A DNA stretch of 64,000 nucleotides from Clostridia bacterium (GTDB lineage: Bacteria; Bacillota; DSM-521; Neomoorellales; SLTJ01), in contig JANLFO010000008.1 in assembly GCA_024653205.1 (NCBI GenBank), forward strand, positions 45,313-109,312, written 5' to 3'. Under the pieces are notes generated by a model. It ran no database searches and had not been told where the DNA came from. It saw nothing but the letters and a program-made list of their open reading frames with translations. A program made the position numbers and the translations under genes. Shown piece by piece: positions 18,107 through 27,280 of this stretch (the stretch's first letter is position 1; every line of letters begins with the position of its first letter).

Positions 18107-18918
18107 GCCGCACCGCGCGGGAGAAGCAGCTCTTGCTCCTCCTATGTCTGGTTCTAGGGGCGGTGACCTTCTACCGCCTCGGGGCTGGCGTGGCCTGGCC
18201 CCGGTACCTCCAGCTCCGAGAGTCGGTAGCCGGGGAGCGCCAGGCTCTGGTTCGGGCGCAGTACCAGGCCCAACGCCTGCCGGAGCTCAAGCAAGAAACG
18301 GCCAGGGCCGAGGCCGCCCTCGCGGAAGTCCGCCGGCCTTTTCAGACGGTGGGGCAGGCCGGGCCGCTTAACTGCGTCTTGGGCTTGCTACCTGCGGGTT
18401 TGGAGGTAAGGGAGCTGGTGCCGGGGGCGGAGGTGGACCAAGGGTTCTATCGGGTCTATCCCCTCCGTCTGAAGGTGGCGGGTCCTTACGAGGAAGTGGA
18501 GGCCTTCCTGGAGAGAGTGGAGGAGCTACCGATTTACGTCCGGGACCTTCGGATGAGCCTCGCCGAGGAAGGGGCCGGGATCGAGGCAGAGCTCGACCTA
18601 GACGTATTCTTCCAGGCCCTTGCCTCGCCCGCCCTCAGGGAGGTGCCCGGTGCGGTGCAAAGGAACCCGTTTGAGCCCCTGTCGGCGGTCACGCTGCCGG
18701 GGACGCCGCCGGCAGCCAGCGGTACGGTGAAAGAGGGGCCTGCTTCTGGCATCGGCGTCGGCACCGCCGCCGGGGCGGCTTCTCCTGAGAAGACCCTGGG
18801 CGGCCGGACGCAGAAGCAGGAGGCGCAGCCAGATTCGGAGTCGAAGCCGGTTAACGTCTGGCCCGAGGCGCCGACACCTAATGCCTCCCACCAGTACACC
18901 TTCCCAGTACGGCGCTAG
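18103..18918 (+). CDS. pilO: Type IV pilus assembly protein PilO with extended C-terminal tail
   Basis: Partner of PilN in the membrane alignment complex. It has a short cytoplasmic N-terminus, one membrane helix (LLLLLCLVLGAVTFYRLGAG), a coiled coil and a PilO-type ferredoxin-like domain to about residue 185. A low-complexity Gly/Pro/Ser/Glu-rich tail of about 85 residues follows and could be a PilP-like extension. The TTG start at 18103 overlaps the pilN stop by four bases behind GAGGGGAAGGGG. Confidence 0.85.
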   Translation: MSRTAREKQLLLLLCLVLGAVTFYRLGAGVAWPRYLQLRESVAGERQALVRAQYQAQRLPELKQETARAEAALAEVRRPFQTVGQAGPLNCVLGLLPAGLEVRELVPGAEVDQGFYRVYPLRLKVAGPYEEVEAFLERVEELPIYVRDLRMSLAEEGAGIEAELDLDVFFQALASPALREVPGAVQRNPFEPLSAVTLPGTPPAASGTVKEGPASGIGVGTAAGAASPEKTLGGRTQKQEAQPDSESKPVNVWPEAPTPNASHQYTFPVRR

Positions 18919-18951
18919 GAGGCGCAGGCCAGGGGCAATGGAGGGCGGCAG

Positions 18952-19734
18952 ATGAATCGAGGTGGATCGCACTGGAAATGGTGGATGCTCGGGCTGGCGC
19001 TCTGGGCAGGGGTGGCCGTGGCTCCGGCGCTGGCGGGGGCCAAATGGACGCCCGTCCGCGTCCCGGTGCTGCTGGGACCTATACGGGTGGTGATCAACGG
19101 TACCGATTGGCAGCCCGAGGTCAAGCCCTTTCTTCTTCAGGACCGGGGCACGATAATGGTCCCGCTGCGGGAACTGACCACGGCGTTGGGGATTCCGTTG
19201 CGCTGGGATCAGGCCACGGGCACGGTTTACCTGGGTGCCACCGACAACTCCGGCGGTGCAGCCGGTCCCGGCGGCAGCGCTTCACCCGCCTCTGCCCCCT
19301 CCTATGTCTGGCTGGAAGACCTGACCGTGCTTCGCAACATCGGCCCCTTCTACCAGCAGCCCCGGCGCAACTTCATGGTGGCGGCGCGGCCGTTCAGCCG
19401 GGGAGTCGCCGTAGAGCTGGAGGCGGGGGAGGAGGCGGAGGTGGTGGTGGATCTGGCGGGGCAATACCGGGAGGCAGAGGTGTACCTGGGTATTGAGGAC
19501 GCTACCTGCAACAGCGCCGGCGGAGCGGTGGTTTCCTTCTATGCCGACGACCGCCTGATTTATACCGGCCCCTTGCTCAAGCCTTCCCAGTATCCCTATC
19601 TTGTAAGCCGTCAACAACTCGGCTCTCTGGACGGGGTGAAGCGCTTGCGGGTGCATGCGCGCTGGCAAAAGGTAGGGTTGGGGGAATACGACCGGGTAGT
19701 AGTAGTGCTTGCGCGTTTTCGCCTTTTCCGCTGA
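18952..19734 (+). CDS. Secreted protein with copper-amine-oxidase-N-like and NPCBM-like domains
   Basis: A 260-residue exported protein: a signal peptide with hydrophobic core WMLGLALWAGVAVAPALA, then a copper-amine-oxidase N-terminal-like domain (RVVINGTDWQ, TIMVPLRELTTALG, TVYLG). A Gly/Ser/Pro linker follows, then a beta-rich C-terminal domain whose DLAGQYREAEVYLGIED and SFYADDRLIYTGPLL segments resemble NPCBM carbohydrate-binding modules. These domains are common in Firmicute wall-associated proteins. Position after pilO and before a c-di-GMP enzyme suggests a cell-surface or adhesion role with the pili; that is inference. Confidence 0.7.
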   Translation: MNRGGSHWKWWMLGLALWAGVAVAPALAGAKWTPVRVPVLLGPIRVVINGTDWQPEVKPFLLQDRGTIMVPLRELTTALGIPLRWDQATGTVYLGATDNSGGAAGPGGSASPASAPSYVWLEDLTVLRNIGPFYQQPRRNFMVAARPFSRGVAVELEAGEEAEVVVDLAGQYREAEVYLGIEDATCNSAGGAVVSFYADDRLIYTGPLLKPSQYPYLVSRQQLGSLDGVKRLRVHARWQKVGLGEYDRVVVVLARFRLFR

Positions 19735-19748
19735 AGGGAGACCGGAAA

Positions 19749-21056
19749 ATGTCTGATTGGCCTTGGTTTGCCGCGGTAGGGGCGGCCGGAGTGGCGGCGG
19801 TGTTGTACCGCCAGAACCGCCGGCTGCGGCAGGCCCGGTCGGACCTGGAGCAAAAAGTTGGGGAACTGACGGAGCGCAATCGCCTGCTGGAGGAACTGGC
19901 CATAACCGACGGCCTGACCGGGCTTTACAACCGTCGTTACTTTGAGCAGCGCCTCGCGGAGGAAATAAGCCGCTGCCGGCGGTACGAGTCCGTCCTGGCG
20001 CTGGCCATGATCGACGTAGACTACTTCAAGTACTATAACGACGCCCTGGGGCACCCGGAAGGCGACCGGGTGCTGCAAGATCTGGGCCGCCTGCTTCGTG
20101 ACGGCGTTCGGGACGAAGACGTGGTCGCCCGCTACGGAGGGGACGAGTTCGCCGTAATCTTCGTGGAAATGGATTCCCTCGTAGCCCAAAAGGCCGGAGA
20201 GCGGATCCGAGAGATCATCGAGGCCTATGCCGCCAAGCTGGTGGGCGCCGACTCCGGCGCCGCCCAGGACTTGCTGACCGTTTCCGTAGGTATAGCCAGT
20301 TTCCCCAAGGATGCAGAAAGCGCCGGAGAGTTGATCCGCAAGGCGGACCAGGCCCTATACAGGGCCAAGGAGGGCGGCAAGAACCGGGTGGTAGTCTACC
20401 ATTCGCCTCTGGAAGAGTTGGTCCGGGGGTCACCGGTCGAAGAGGAGGCAGAGGAGGGGGAGTTTACCGCCCACCTCATGCGGGCCATTCGCTCCATCCT
20501 GCTTTCCATTAACGCCCGGGATCGCTACACCTACGGCCATTCCCAGCGCACCACCCGGTATGCCGAGGCGCTTTCTCGGCGGCTGGGGTTCGCGCCGGAA
20601 CGCGTCCGGCTGGTTAAGCGGGCGGCCTTGCTGCACGACGTGGGCAAGGTTAACATCGACAAGGAAATACTTATTAAGACCAAACCCCTTTCTCCGGACG
20701 AGAAGGAGACTCTTCGCCGCCATGCGCTCATGAGCGCGCAGATAATCGAGCCGGTGAAGGAACTGGCCCGGGTGATCCCCATCGTGGAGCAGCACCACGA
20801 GCGTTATGACGGCAAGGGCTACCCTCGGGGCCTGGCCGGGGAGCAGATCAGCTTGGAGGCCCGCATCCTGGCGATTTGCGACGCCTATGATGCCATGCGC
20901 ACCCCCCGGCCTTACCGCGACGCTTTGAGCTTCGGCGAGGCAGTAGCGGAGTTGCGGCGGGGCGCGGGCACCCAGTTTGACCCCCACCTGGTGGAAGTGT
21001 TTATTGAAGTGGTGCAGCAATTGGAGATAGGGGCTGCCGGTGGGCCGGGGACCTAG
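19749..21056 (+). CDS. Bifunctional diguanylate cyclase / HD-GYP c-di-GMP phosphodiesterase
   Basis: Makes and/or degrades cyclic di-GMP. A single N-terminal membrane segment and coiled coil lead into a GGDEF domain with intact active site GGDEF (residues 130-134) and an inhibitory I-site RDED (121-124) exactly five residues upstream. The C-terminal HD-GYP domain has HDVGK (296-300) and HHERYDGKGYP (349-359), so both activities look possible. There is no PAS, GAF or other sensor domain. Its position at the end of the pilus locus, with a c-di-GMP riboswitch before pilA and an MshEN domain on PilB, points to local control of pilus production. Confidence 0.92.
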   Translation: MSDWPWFAAVGAAGVAAVLYRQNRRLRQARSDLEQKVGELTERNRLLEELAITDGLTGLYNRRYFEQRLAEEISRCRRYESVLALAMIDVDYFKYYNDALGHPEGDRVLQDLGRLLRDGVRDEDVVARYGGDEFAVIFVEMDSLVAQKAGERIREIIEAYAAKLVGADSGAAQDLLTVSVGIASFPKDAESAGELIRKADQALYRAKEGGKNRVVVYHSPLEELVRGSPVEEEAEEGEFTAHLMRAIRSILLSINARDRYTYGHSQRTTRYAEALSRRLGFAPERVRLVKRAALLHDVGKVNIDKEILIKTKPLSPDEKETLRRHALMSAQIIEPVKELARVIPIVEQHHERYDGKGYPRGLAGEQISLEARILAICDAYDAMRTPRPYRDALSFGEAVAELRRGAGTQFDPHLVEVFIEVVQQLEIGAAGGPGT

Positions 21057-21083
21057 AGGCGGCATCGGGCAGGAGGGATTAGC

Positions 21084-21536
21084 TTGCCGCGTCCACCCAA
21101 GTGGCGGCGGGTAGAGTACTTGCCGCCCTGCGTATACTTCAAGCCGGCCGGAGTTCCTCTAAGGGACCTGGAGGAAGAGTGCCTGGCCGTGGAGGAACTG
21201 GAGGCTTTGCGGCTAAAAGACCTGGAGGGGCTGGAGCAGGAAGAGTGCGCCCAGAGGATGCAGGTTTCCCGCCCGACCTTTCAGCGTATCCTCACCCTGG
21301 CCCGGGAGAAAGTGGCCCGGGCGCTGGTCGAAGGCCGGGCCATCCGGGTAGAAGGGGGGCATTTCGTGCTCGCCGGTCGCAGGTTCCTTTGCCGGGCCTG
21401 CGGTTACCAGTGGGAGCAGGGGAGGATGTCGGACGCGGCCGAGGCCGTCTGTCCCCGTTGCCGCAGTCAGGATGCCGAGGTGAGCGTCGAGAGGGGCCGG
21501 GGGCGCTGCCGGCGGGGCCACGGCTGGGAGGACTAG
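21084..21536 (+). CDS. DUF134 family putative DNA-binding protein
   Basis: A 150-residue protein of the DUF134 family. It starts [14 protein letters not shown], typical of the family, and has a sigma-70-region-4-like helix-turn-helix ([20 protein letters not shown], then [10 protein letters not shown]). A C-terminal zinc-type domain carries CRACGYQW and CPRCRS. DUF134 proteins are assumed to be transcription regulators; their targets are unknown. TTG at 21084 follows GGAGGG. It is followed by a 93-base gap containing a GCCCGC/GCGGGC hairpin before tldD. Confidence 0.82.
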   Translation: MPRPPKWRRVEYLPPCVYFKPAGVPLRDLEEECLAVEELEALRLKDLEGLEQEECAQRMQVSRPTFQRILTLAREKVARALVEGRAIRVEGGHFVLAGRRFLCRACGYQWEQGRMSDAAEAVCPRCRSQDAEVSVERGRGRCRRGHGWED

Positions 21537-21629
21537 GGAGGAAGGAAAACTCTGCGGCGACGGGAATAATAGTAAGGGTCGGGCCCGCAAACGCGGGCGG
21601 ACTGAAGTTGGCCTGAAGGGGGGCTTTGG

Positions 21630-23102
21630 TTGGCGTCGGCGTTGGGCAGGGCGGAACTGACCAGGGTCTTAGAGACTGCCATGGCACAGGGGGCAGACTT
21701 CGCCGAGGTCTTCGTGGAGGAACGCCACAGTACCGCAGTCGTCTGCGAGGATGACCGCATCGAGAAGGTGACGACCGGCCGGGAGGTGGGGATCGGTCTG
21801 CGGGTGCTGGTGGGCGAAAGCACCGCCTACGGCTACGCCAACGAACTATCCCCGGAAGCCCTGTTGGGGCTGGCGCGTACGGTGGCGGAGGCGGCCAAAC
21901 TCCGCGGCGGGGGTTCGGCGGTGGTAAATTTGCGCCGGACGCCGGTGCCCTACGAGTTGACGGTGCTTCGGCCGCCCGCCGAGGCGGCCGTGTCCGACCG
22001 CGTGGCCCTGGTGCAGCGGGCCAACGCCACCGCCCGACGCGAGGATCCCCGCATCAAGCAGGTTATGGTCAACTATGCCGATACCCTTCAGCGGGTTTGG
22101 ATAGCCAACAGCGAGGGCGACTACGTGGAGGACGAACGGGTACGGGTTCGCCTGGCGGTACATGCGGTGGCGGTAGCCGGGGGCCTCCTGCAGACTGGCT
22201 ACGAAGCCGTGGGCGGCTTTTCGGGACTGGAACTGTTCGAACGCCAGCCCCCGGAAGAGGTGGCGCGCACTGCGGCCCGCAGGAGCCTGCTGATGCTGGA
22301 AGCCAGGCCCGCACCCACCGGGCGGATGCCGGTGGTGATGGCCGCCGAGGCCGGAGGTACCATGGTGCACGAGGCCTGCGGCCACGGGCTCGAGGCCGAC
22401 CTGGTGCAGAAAGGCCTCTCCGTGTACGCCGGCCGGCTGGGCCAGCCGGTGGCCTCCCCGCTGGTCACGGTGGTCGACGATGCCACCCTGGAGGGCAGGT
22501 TCGGTTCTTACCGTTTTGACGACGAGGGCACCCCGGGGCAAAAGACGGTGCTGATCGAAAAGGGTGTGCTGTGCGGATACATGTACGACCGCCTTACGGC
22601 CCGCCGGGAGGGCCGGCCTTCTACCGGTAACGGGCGGCGGGAGTCGTACCAGTACCGGCCCCTGCCGCGCATGCGCAATACTTACATAGCACCCGGCGAG
22701 CACGACCCGGAGGAGATCATCCGCCGTACCCAACGGGGACTGCTGGTGAAGAAGATGGGCGGAGGCCAGGTGAATACCACCAACGGGGATTTTGTCTTCG
22801 AGGTGGCCGAGGGCTACCTTATCGAACAGGGCCGGGTGACCGCGCCGGTCCGGGGAGCCACGCTTACGGGCAACGGCCCCGAGGTGTTGCGGCAGGTGGA
22901 CATGGTCGGAGGCGACCTGGGTTTCAGCATCGGCGTGTGCGGCAAGAACGGCCAGGGCGTGCCGGTGAGCGATGCCCAGCCCACCCTGCGCATACCCTCG
23001 CTGGTGGTGGGGGGAACGGCCGGAGCGGGCGAGGCGGAAGCTGCAACCGGTGGCCCGCGCGACAGCCTGTCCGGCCTTTGCCGGTCCGGAGGGGGACGGT
23101 AA
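21630..23102 (+). CDS. tldD: Metalloprotease subunit TldD
   Basis: Active subunit of the TldD/TldE heterodimeric zinc protease that trims leader or unfolded peptides through an open barrel. The metal-binding motif HEACGHGLE begins at residue 247, and the protein continues to a C-terminal glycine-rich barrel region (VRGATLTGNGPEVLRQV). At 490 residues it has the expected size. TTG at 21630 follows AAGGGGGG. The pmbA start lies one base after its stop, as expected for the obligate partner. Confidence 0.92.
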   Translation: MASALGRAELTRVLETAMAQGADFAEVFVEERHSTAVVCEDDRIEKVTTGREVGIGLRVLVGESTAYGYANELSPEALLGLARTVAEAAKLRGGGSAVVNLRRTPVPYELTVLRPPAEAAVSDRVALVQRANATARREDPRIKQVMVNYADTLQRVWIANSEGDYVEDERVRVRLAVHAVAVAGGLLQTGYEAVGGFSGLELFERQPPEEVARTAARRSLLMLEARPAPTGRMPVVMAAEAGGTMVHEACGHGLEADLVQKGLSVYAGRLGQPVASPLVTVVDDATLEGRFGSYRFDDEGTPGQKTVLIEKGVLCGYMYDRLTARREGRPSTGNGRRESYQYRPLPRMRNTYIAPGEHDPEEIIRRTQRGLLVKKMGGGQVNTTNGDFVFEVAEGYLIEQGRVTAPVRGATLTGNGPEVLRQVDMVGGDLGFSIGVCGKNGQGVPVSDAQPTLRIPSLVVGGTAGAGEAEAATGGPRDSLSGLCRSGGGR

Positions 23103-23103
23103 G

Positions 23104-24453
23104 ATGAGCGGGGATTTCGGACGGGAAAAGGATATCGTGTGGGATCTGGTGGCACAGGCGCAGCGGCGCGGGGCCCGGGCGGCAGAGGCGTATTTCTCCG
23201 AAGAGGAAGAGACCGGGATCGAAGTCCGGGATCAGAAGGTCGAGGATCTGAAGATCGCCCGCGAGCAGGGCGTGGGATTGAGGGTGCTCATGGGTCGACA
23301 GCCGGGTTTCGCCTACACCACCGACCTTTCCGGTGATGGGCTGGTGCGGCTGGTGGAGGAAGCGCTGGCCAATGCCGCGGCGGCCAGCGAGGATCCTTAC
23401 CAGGTCTTGCCCGGACCGGCGGTCTACCCGGAAAACCTCGACCTCTATGACCCGAGCCTGGAGCGTACGCCGCCGGACGCGAAGGTGGAGCTGGCGCTGC
23501 GCCTGGAACAGGCCGGGCGAAGTCTCGACCCCCGCGTGCGTCTTACCGAGACCGCCAGTTACGAGGAGAGCCGCTACCGGGTGGTACTGGCCAACTCTAA
23601 CGGGCTCCTCGCCGCCTACCGGGGCGCTCACTGTGGCCTCAGCGCGGTATTCGTCGCCGCTCAAGACGGTGACCACGAAACCGGGTTTGCCTTTCAATAC
23701 CGCACCAGGTATGCCGACCTGGACCCGGAGGGTGTGGGTCGGCAGGCTGCTTCCCGGGCGGTAGAAATGCTGGGCGCCCGGCCGATTACTCCCCGGCGGG
23801 CGACGGTGGTCATGGATCCCTACGTGGCCATCAACTTCCTTGGCCTGCTGATTCCTTCCTTCAGCGCCGATGCGGTGCAAAAAGGCCGCTCGCTGTTGGC
23901 CGACAAACGGGGCCGGAAGGTAGCCGGTGGGGCGGTTACCGTAGTGGACGACGGCCTGCTTCCCGGGGGCCTGGCCTCCGCACCGTTCGACGGGGAAGGA
24001 GTACCCTGCCGCCGCAACCTCCTCCTGGAGGCGGGGATAGTCAGCAACTTCATGCACAACAGCTATACCGCCGCCCGGGCCGGAGAGGAGACTACCGGCA
24101 ACGCGGCGCGGGGTTCTTTTCGCAGCCTGCCCGGAGTGGGAACCACCAACTGCTACCTGCAGCCGGGCGGAGAGCACCCGGCAGCCCTGATCAGGGGAGT
24201 GGGTTCGGGGCTTTATCTCACCGAGGTCCTGGGCATGCATACCGCCAACCCGGTCTCAGGGGACTTTTCCGTGGGCGCGGCGGGCCGCCTCATCGAGAAC
24301 GGCGAGTTAACCGCGCCGGTGAGAGGCATTACGGTAGCCGGTAACATCCTGGAATGGCTGGGCGCGATCGAGGCCTGCGGTCGAGACCTTACCTTTCTGG
24401 GAAGCACCGGAGCCCCCACCATCCTGGTGGGACGGCTTACCGTAAGCGGCTAG
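23104..24453 (+). CDS. pmbA: TldD/PmbA partner subunit (TldE)
   Basis: Partner of TldD; forms the other half of the heterodimer but lacks the HExxxH metal site, as expected. Family landmarks include the VGLRVLMGRQPGFAYTTDLS region, the EESRYRVVLANSNGL segment and the C-terminal VRGITVAGNILEWLGAIEA. ATG at 23104 follows GGAGGGG; a longer in-frame extension upstream is shadow sequence within tldD. No peptide-modification genes or precursor peptide were seen nearby, so a general proteolytic role is more likely than maturation of a local peptide. Confidence 0.92.
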   Translation: MSGDFGREKDIVWDLVAQAQRRGARAAEAYFSEEEETGIEVRDQKVEDLKIAREQGVGLRVLMGRQPGFAYTTDLSGDGLVRLVEEALANAAAASEDPYQVLPGPAVYPENLDLYDPSLERTPPDAKVELALRLEQAGRSLDPRVRLTETASYEESRYRVVLANSNGLLAAYRGAHCGLSAVFVAAQDGDHETGFAFQYRTRYADLDPEGVGRQAASRAVEMLGARPITPRRATVVMDPYVAINFLGLLIPSFSADAVQKGRSLLADKRGRKVAGGAVTVVDDGLLPGGLASAPFDGEGVPCRRNLLLEAGIVSNFMHNSYTAARAGEETTGNAARGSFRSLPGVGTTNCYLQPGGEHPAALIRGVGSGLYLTEVLGMHTANPVSGDFSVGAAGRLIENGELTAPVRGITVAGNILEWLGAIEACGRDLTFLGSTGAPTILVGRLTVSG

Positions 24454-24457
24454 GGCG

Positions 24458-24913
24458 GTGGTCACGCTGCGCGTACTGATTCTGCACGGGCCCAACCTGA
24501 ATCTCCTGGGCGAGAGGGAACCCGGGGTGTACGGCACCGTCACCCTCGAGGAAGTTAACCGCCGGCTCCGGGAGCGGGCGCATACGCTGGGTGTGGAGCT
24601 GGAGGTTTTCCAGTCCAACCATGAGGGGGAGCTGATCGACCGGCTGCACGAGGCCCGGCACCGGGTCCAGGCGGTGGTGATCAATCCCGGTGCCCTGACC
24701 CACTACAGTCTGGCCCTGCACGACGCCATCAAGGCCGTAGATCTGCCTGCGGTAGAAGTCCATCTCAGCAACATATACGCGCGTGAAGACTTCCGCCGTC
24801 TTTCGGTGGTGGCGCCGGCGGCCACCGGCCAGATTGCCGGTTTCGGGGTGATGAGCTATTTGCTGGCCCTGGAGGCGGCTGTCTACCTGGCGAAGGGAGA
24901 GCCGCCGTCCTAG
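24458..24913 (+). CDS. aroQ: 3-dehydroquinate dehydratase, type II
   Basis: Dehydrates 3-dehydroquinate to 3-dehydroshikimate, the step between AroB and AroE. Type II signatures are clear: HGPNLNLLGERE near the N-terminus, catalytic tyrosine Y25 in GVYG, NPGALTHYSLALHDA, and the catalytic-histidine segment EVHLSNIY. The 151-residue length fits. It is encoded 17 kb away from the other aro genes, between pmbA and a peptidase gene, yet on the same strand. Confidence 0.95.
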   Translation: MVTLRVLILHGPNLNLLGEREPGVYGTVTLEEVNRRLRERAHTLGVELEVFQSNHEGELIDRLHEARHRVQAVVINPGALTHYSLALHDAIKAVDLPAVEVHLSNIYAREDFRRLSVVAPAATGQIAGFGVMSYLLALEAAVYLAKGEPPS

Positions 24914-24952
24914 ACTTCGCTGCCGGGGTAGGGGAGAAGGGAAGAAAAGAAC

Positions 24953-26044
24953 ATGCTGAGTCTGGGGGAGGAAACCTACCGGCGGCGCCAGGGCCGGATA
25001 CTGAAAGGGCTAGAGGACGTCGGGGCCGAGGCTTTTCTGGTCACCTGCCCGGAGAACTGCTTTTACCTGAGCGGTTTTTCCGGAGAGGGCGTACTGACGG
25101 TCTCGCCCGCCGGCTCCTGGCTGTTAACCGATTTTCGCTATCTGGAGACGGCCGAGGAAGAGGTCAGGGCCGCCGAACCGGTGCGTATCGAGGGCGGCTG
25201 GGTGCAGGCGGTCAGGAAGCTGGCACAGGATCGGGGATGGCGCCGGGTAGCTTTTGAGTCCCGGCACCTGACCTACGACCGCTACCGGGAATTGACCGAG
25301 GCCCTGGCGCCGGCTTCCCTGGTGCCGACCGCAGGCCTGGTGGAGGGCCTGCGCCGGGTAAAGGAAGAGGCGGAGATAGAGCGGCTGCGCGAGGCGGCGC
25401 GGCTGACGGACGCCGCCTTTGCCCACCTGGTAGAGCGGGTCCGGCCGGGCCTGACGGAACGGGAACTGGCCCTGGAAATCGACTGTTTCCTGCGCCGGAA
25501 CGGATCGGAAGGGGTCTCTTTCCCTACTATTGTAGCTGCGGGGCCAAGGAGCGCCCGGCCCCATGCCCTTCCCGGTAACGAGCCGGTCAGGGAGGGAGAC
25601 CTTCTCCTGGCCGATTTCGGGGCGGTTTGGCTGGGGTATCACGGCGACCTCACCCGCACGGTGGCGGTGGCCCGGGCGGGAGAGAAGGAGCGAGAGGTCT
25701 ACGCCGTGGTACTGGCCGCCCAGGAGAAGGCGCTGGCCGCCGTGCGTCCCGGGGTTAGCGGGGCGGAAATAGACACCCTGGCCCGGGAGGAGATTTCCCG
25801 GGCGGGCTACGGGGACTGCTTCGGGCACCGCCTCGGTCACGGCGTGGGCCTGGCGGTACACGAGGAGCCGGGCTTGGGCGGCGAGGAGGTCATCCTGGAA
25901 CCGGGCATGGTGGTCACCGTGGAGCCGGGAATCTATGTGCCCGGCTGGGGCGGCGTGCGTATAGAAGACCTGGTGCTGGTAACCGAGAACGGGGCCGAGG
26001 TGCTTTCGCGGGCCCCCAAGAACTTTCTAATCGTGGGAAGGTGA
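24953..26044 (+). CDS. pepP: Xaa-Pro aminopeptidase (M24B)
   Basis: Cytosolic dinuclear-metal peptidase removing N-terminal residues before proline. The creatinase-like N-domain occupies residues 1-130, and the pita-bread catalytic domain follows. Metal-ligand segments are [17 protein letters not shown] (two aspartates), [15 protein letters not shown] (histidine), [13 protein letters not shown] (glutamate) and VRIEDLV (glutamate). The aroQ-pepP-efp order is standard in Firmicutes. It ends five bases before efp. Confidence 0.93.
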   Translation: MLSLGEETYRRRQGRILKGLEDVGAEAFLVTCPENCFYLSGFSGEGVLTVSPAGSWLLTDFRYLETAEEEVRAAEPVRIEGGWVQAVRKLAQDRGWRRVAFESRHLTYDRYRELTEALAPASLVPTAGLVEGLRRVKEEAEIERLREAARLTDAAFAHLVERVRPGLTERELALEIDCFLRRNGSEGVSFPTIVAAGPRSARPHALPGNEPVREGDLLLADFGAVWLGYHGDLTRTVAVARAGEKEREVYAVVLAAQEKALAAVRPGVSGAEIDTLAREEISRAGYGDCFGHRLGHGVGLAVHEEPGLGGEEVILEPGMVVTVEPGIYVPGWGGVRIEDLVLVTENGAEVLSRAPKNFLIVGR

Positions 26045-26048
26045 GAGC

Positions 26049-26606
26049 GTGATTTCCACCAACGACTTCCGGACCGGGGTGAAGATCGAGGTAGACGGCG
26101 AGCTCTACGCAGTGGTGGAGTTCCAGCACGTCAAGCCCGGCAAGGGCGCGGCCTTCGTGCGTACCAAGCTGCGCAACCTGCGTACGGGAGCGGTAATCGA
26201 GCGTACCTTTCGGGCGGGCGAGAAGGTTCCCCAGGTCCGGGTGGAGCGGCGGGAAATGCAGTACCTCTACAACGACGGCGAGAACTACGTCTTCATGGAC
26301 ACCTCGAATTACGAGCAGCTCTCTCTGCCCCGGGAAAAGTTGGAAGATGCTACCCAGTTCCTGAAAGACGACATGCTGGTCTATGTACTGCTCTATGAGG
26401 GTGAGACCATAGGCGTGGAGCTCCCCAACTTTGTGGAGTTGAGGGTGGTGCATACGGAGCCCGGTGTCAGGGGAGACACGGTCAGCGGAGGGACCAAGCC
26501 GGCCACGCTGGAGACCGGTGCCGTGGTCCAGGTACCCCTCTTTGTCGAGGAAGGCGACGTGATACGGATCGATACCCGGACCGGAGAGTATATCGAACGC
26601 GTGTAG
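26049..26606 (+). CDS. efp: Translation elongation factor P
   Basis: Relieves ribosome stalling at polyproline stretches. The three-domain 185-residue length is standard, and the start [16 protein letters not shown] is typical. The loop that reaches the peptidyl-transferase centre reads KPGKGAAF with K32 at the tip, the lysine type modified by 5-aminopentanol in Bacillus or left bare in some bacteria. GTG at 26049 follows GGAAGGTGAGAG. Confidence 0.95.
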   Translation: MISTNDFRTGVKIEVDGELYAVVEFQHVKPGKGAAFVRTKLRNLRTGAVIERTFRAGEKVPQVRVERREMQYLYNDGENYVFMDTSNYEQLSLPREKLEDATQFLKDDMLVYVLLYEGETIGVELPNFVELRVVHTEPGVRGDTVSGGTKPATLETGAVVQVPLFVEEGDVIRIDTRTGEYIERV

Positions 26607-26659
26607 GGGATACATAAATAGAGGGGATAGTAAGCCGAAAAAGGGGTATCGTCGCGGAA

Positions 26660-27112
26660 ATGGCAACGGCGGACCTGAAGGAAAAGATGGCCTACCTCCA
26701 GGGCATGGTTTCCGGGTTGGGTTTGGATACCACCACCCGGGAAGGCCAGATAATGCAGCAGGTGCTTGAGTTGCTCGACAGTCTGGTAGGGGCGGTAACC
26801 GAGCTGCAGAAAGCTCAGGAGGAAACCGAGGAGTACCTGGAGAGCGTCGATCAGGACCTCTTTCGTCTGGAGGACGAGGTGTACGGCCCGGAGGAACGAG
26901 AGGAAGACGACGAGGAGCCGGAGCACGTGGAAGTGGAGTGCCCAGAGTGTCGGGAGACCGTCTGCTTCGACCCCGAACTCCTCGAGGACGAGGGTGAGGT
27001 AGAGGTGAACTGTCCCCAGTGCGGTACGGTGGTATTCACCACCCAGGCCGGCACGTGGGCGCAAAGGGTTGACGCGCAGGAAAGCGCTCCCGCCCCGGAG
27101 GGTCAGGCCTAG
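26660..27112 (+). CDS. CD1247-type N-terminal domain protein with zinc ribbon
   Basis: A 150-residue acidic cytoplasmic protein. Residues 1-75 are helical and begin KEKMAYLQGMVSGLGLD, a pattern I associate with the CD1247 N-terminal domain of clostridial proteins. A strongly acidic linker follows, then a zinc ribbon with CPEC and CPQC pairs around residues 94-120. It sits after efp and before a terminator and the spoIIIA operon, a common context in Clostridia. Function unknown. Confidence 0.72.
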   Translation: MATADLKEKMAYLQGMVSGLGLDTTTREGQIMQQVLELLDSLVGAVTELQKAQEETEEYLESVDQDLFRLEDEVYGPEEREEDDEEPEHVEVECPECRETVCFDPELLEDEGEVEVNCPQCGTVVFTTQAGTWAQRVDAQESAPAPEGQA

Positions 27113-27160
27113 AACCACTGCCCCGGACGGGAAAAACCGGAACGGTGCCATTTGCCCGAT

Positions 27161-27192
27161 GCGGCCGCCACCAGGCGGCCGCCTGGTTTTTC
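27161..27192 (+). terminator. Intrinsic terminator upstream of the spoIIIA operon
   Basis: A perfect inverted repeat ACCAGGCGG/CCGCCTGGT (27170-27187) is followed by TTTTTC. An overlapping alternative stem GCGGCCGCC/GGCGGCCGC starts at 27161. It separates the aroQ-pepP-efp transcript from spoIIIAA. Between here and 27281 the only candidate control site is a weak sigma-E-like GCATAT...CTAATATCT pair around 27231-27260. Confidence 0.85.
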
Positions 27193-27280
27193 TTGCGGGC
27201 CGAAGCTTGTCTGGAGCCGGATGACGGTACGGGCATATCCGGCGAGAGCGGCTAATATCTATGGGGTGGAGGGGAAAAAG

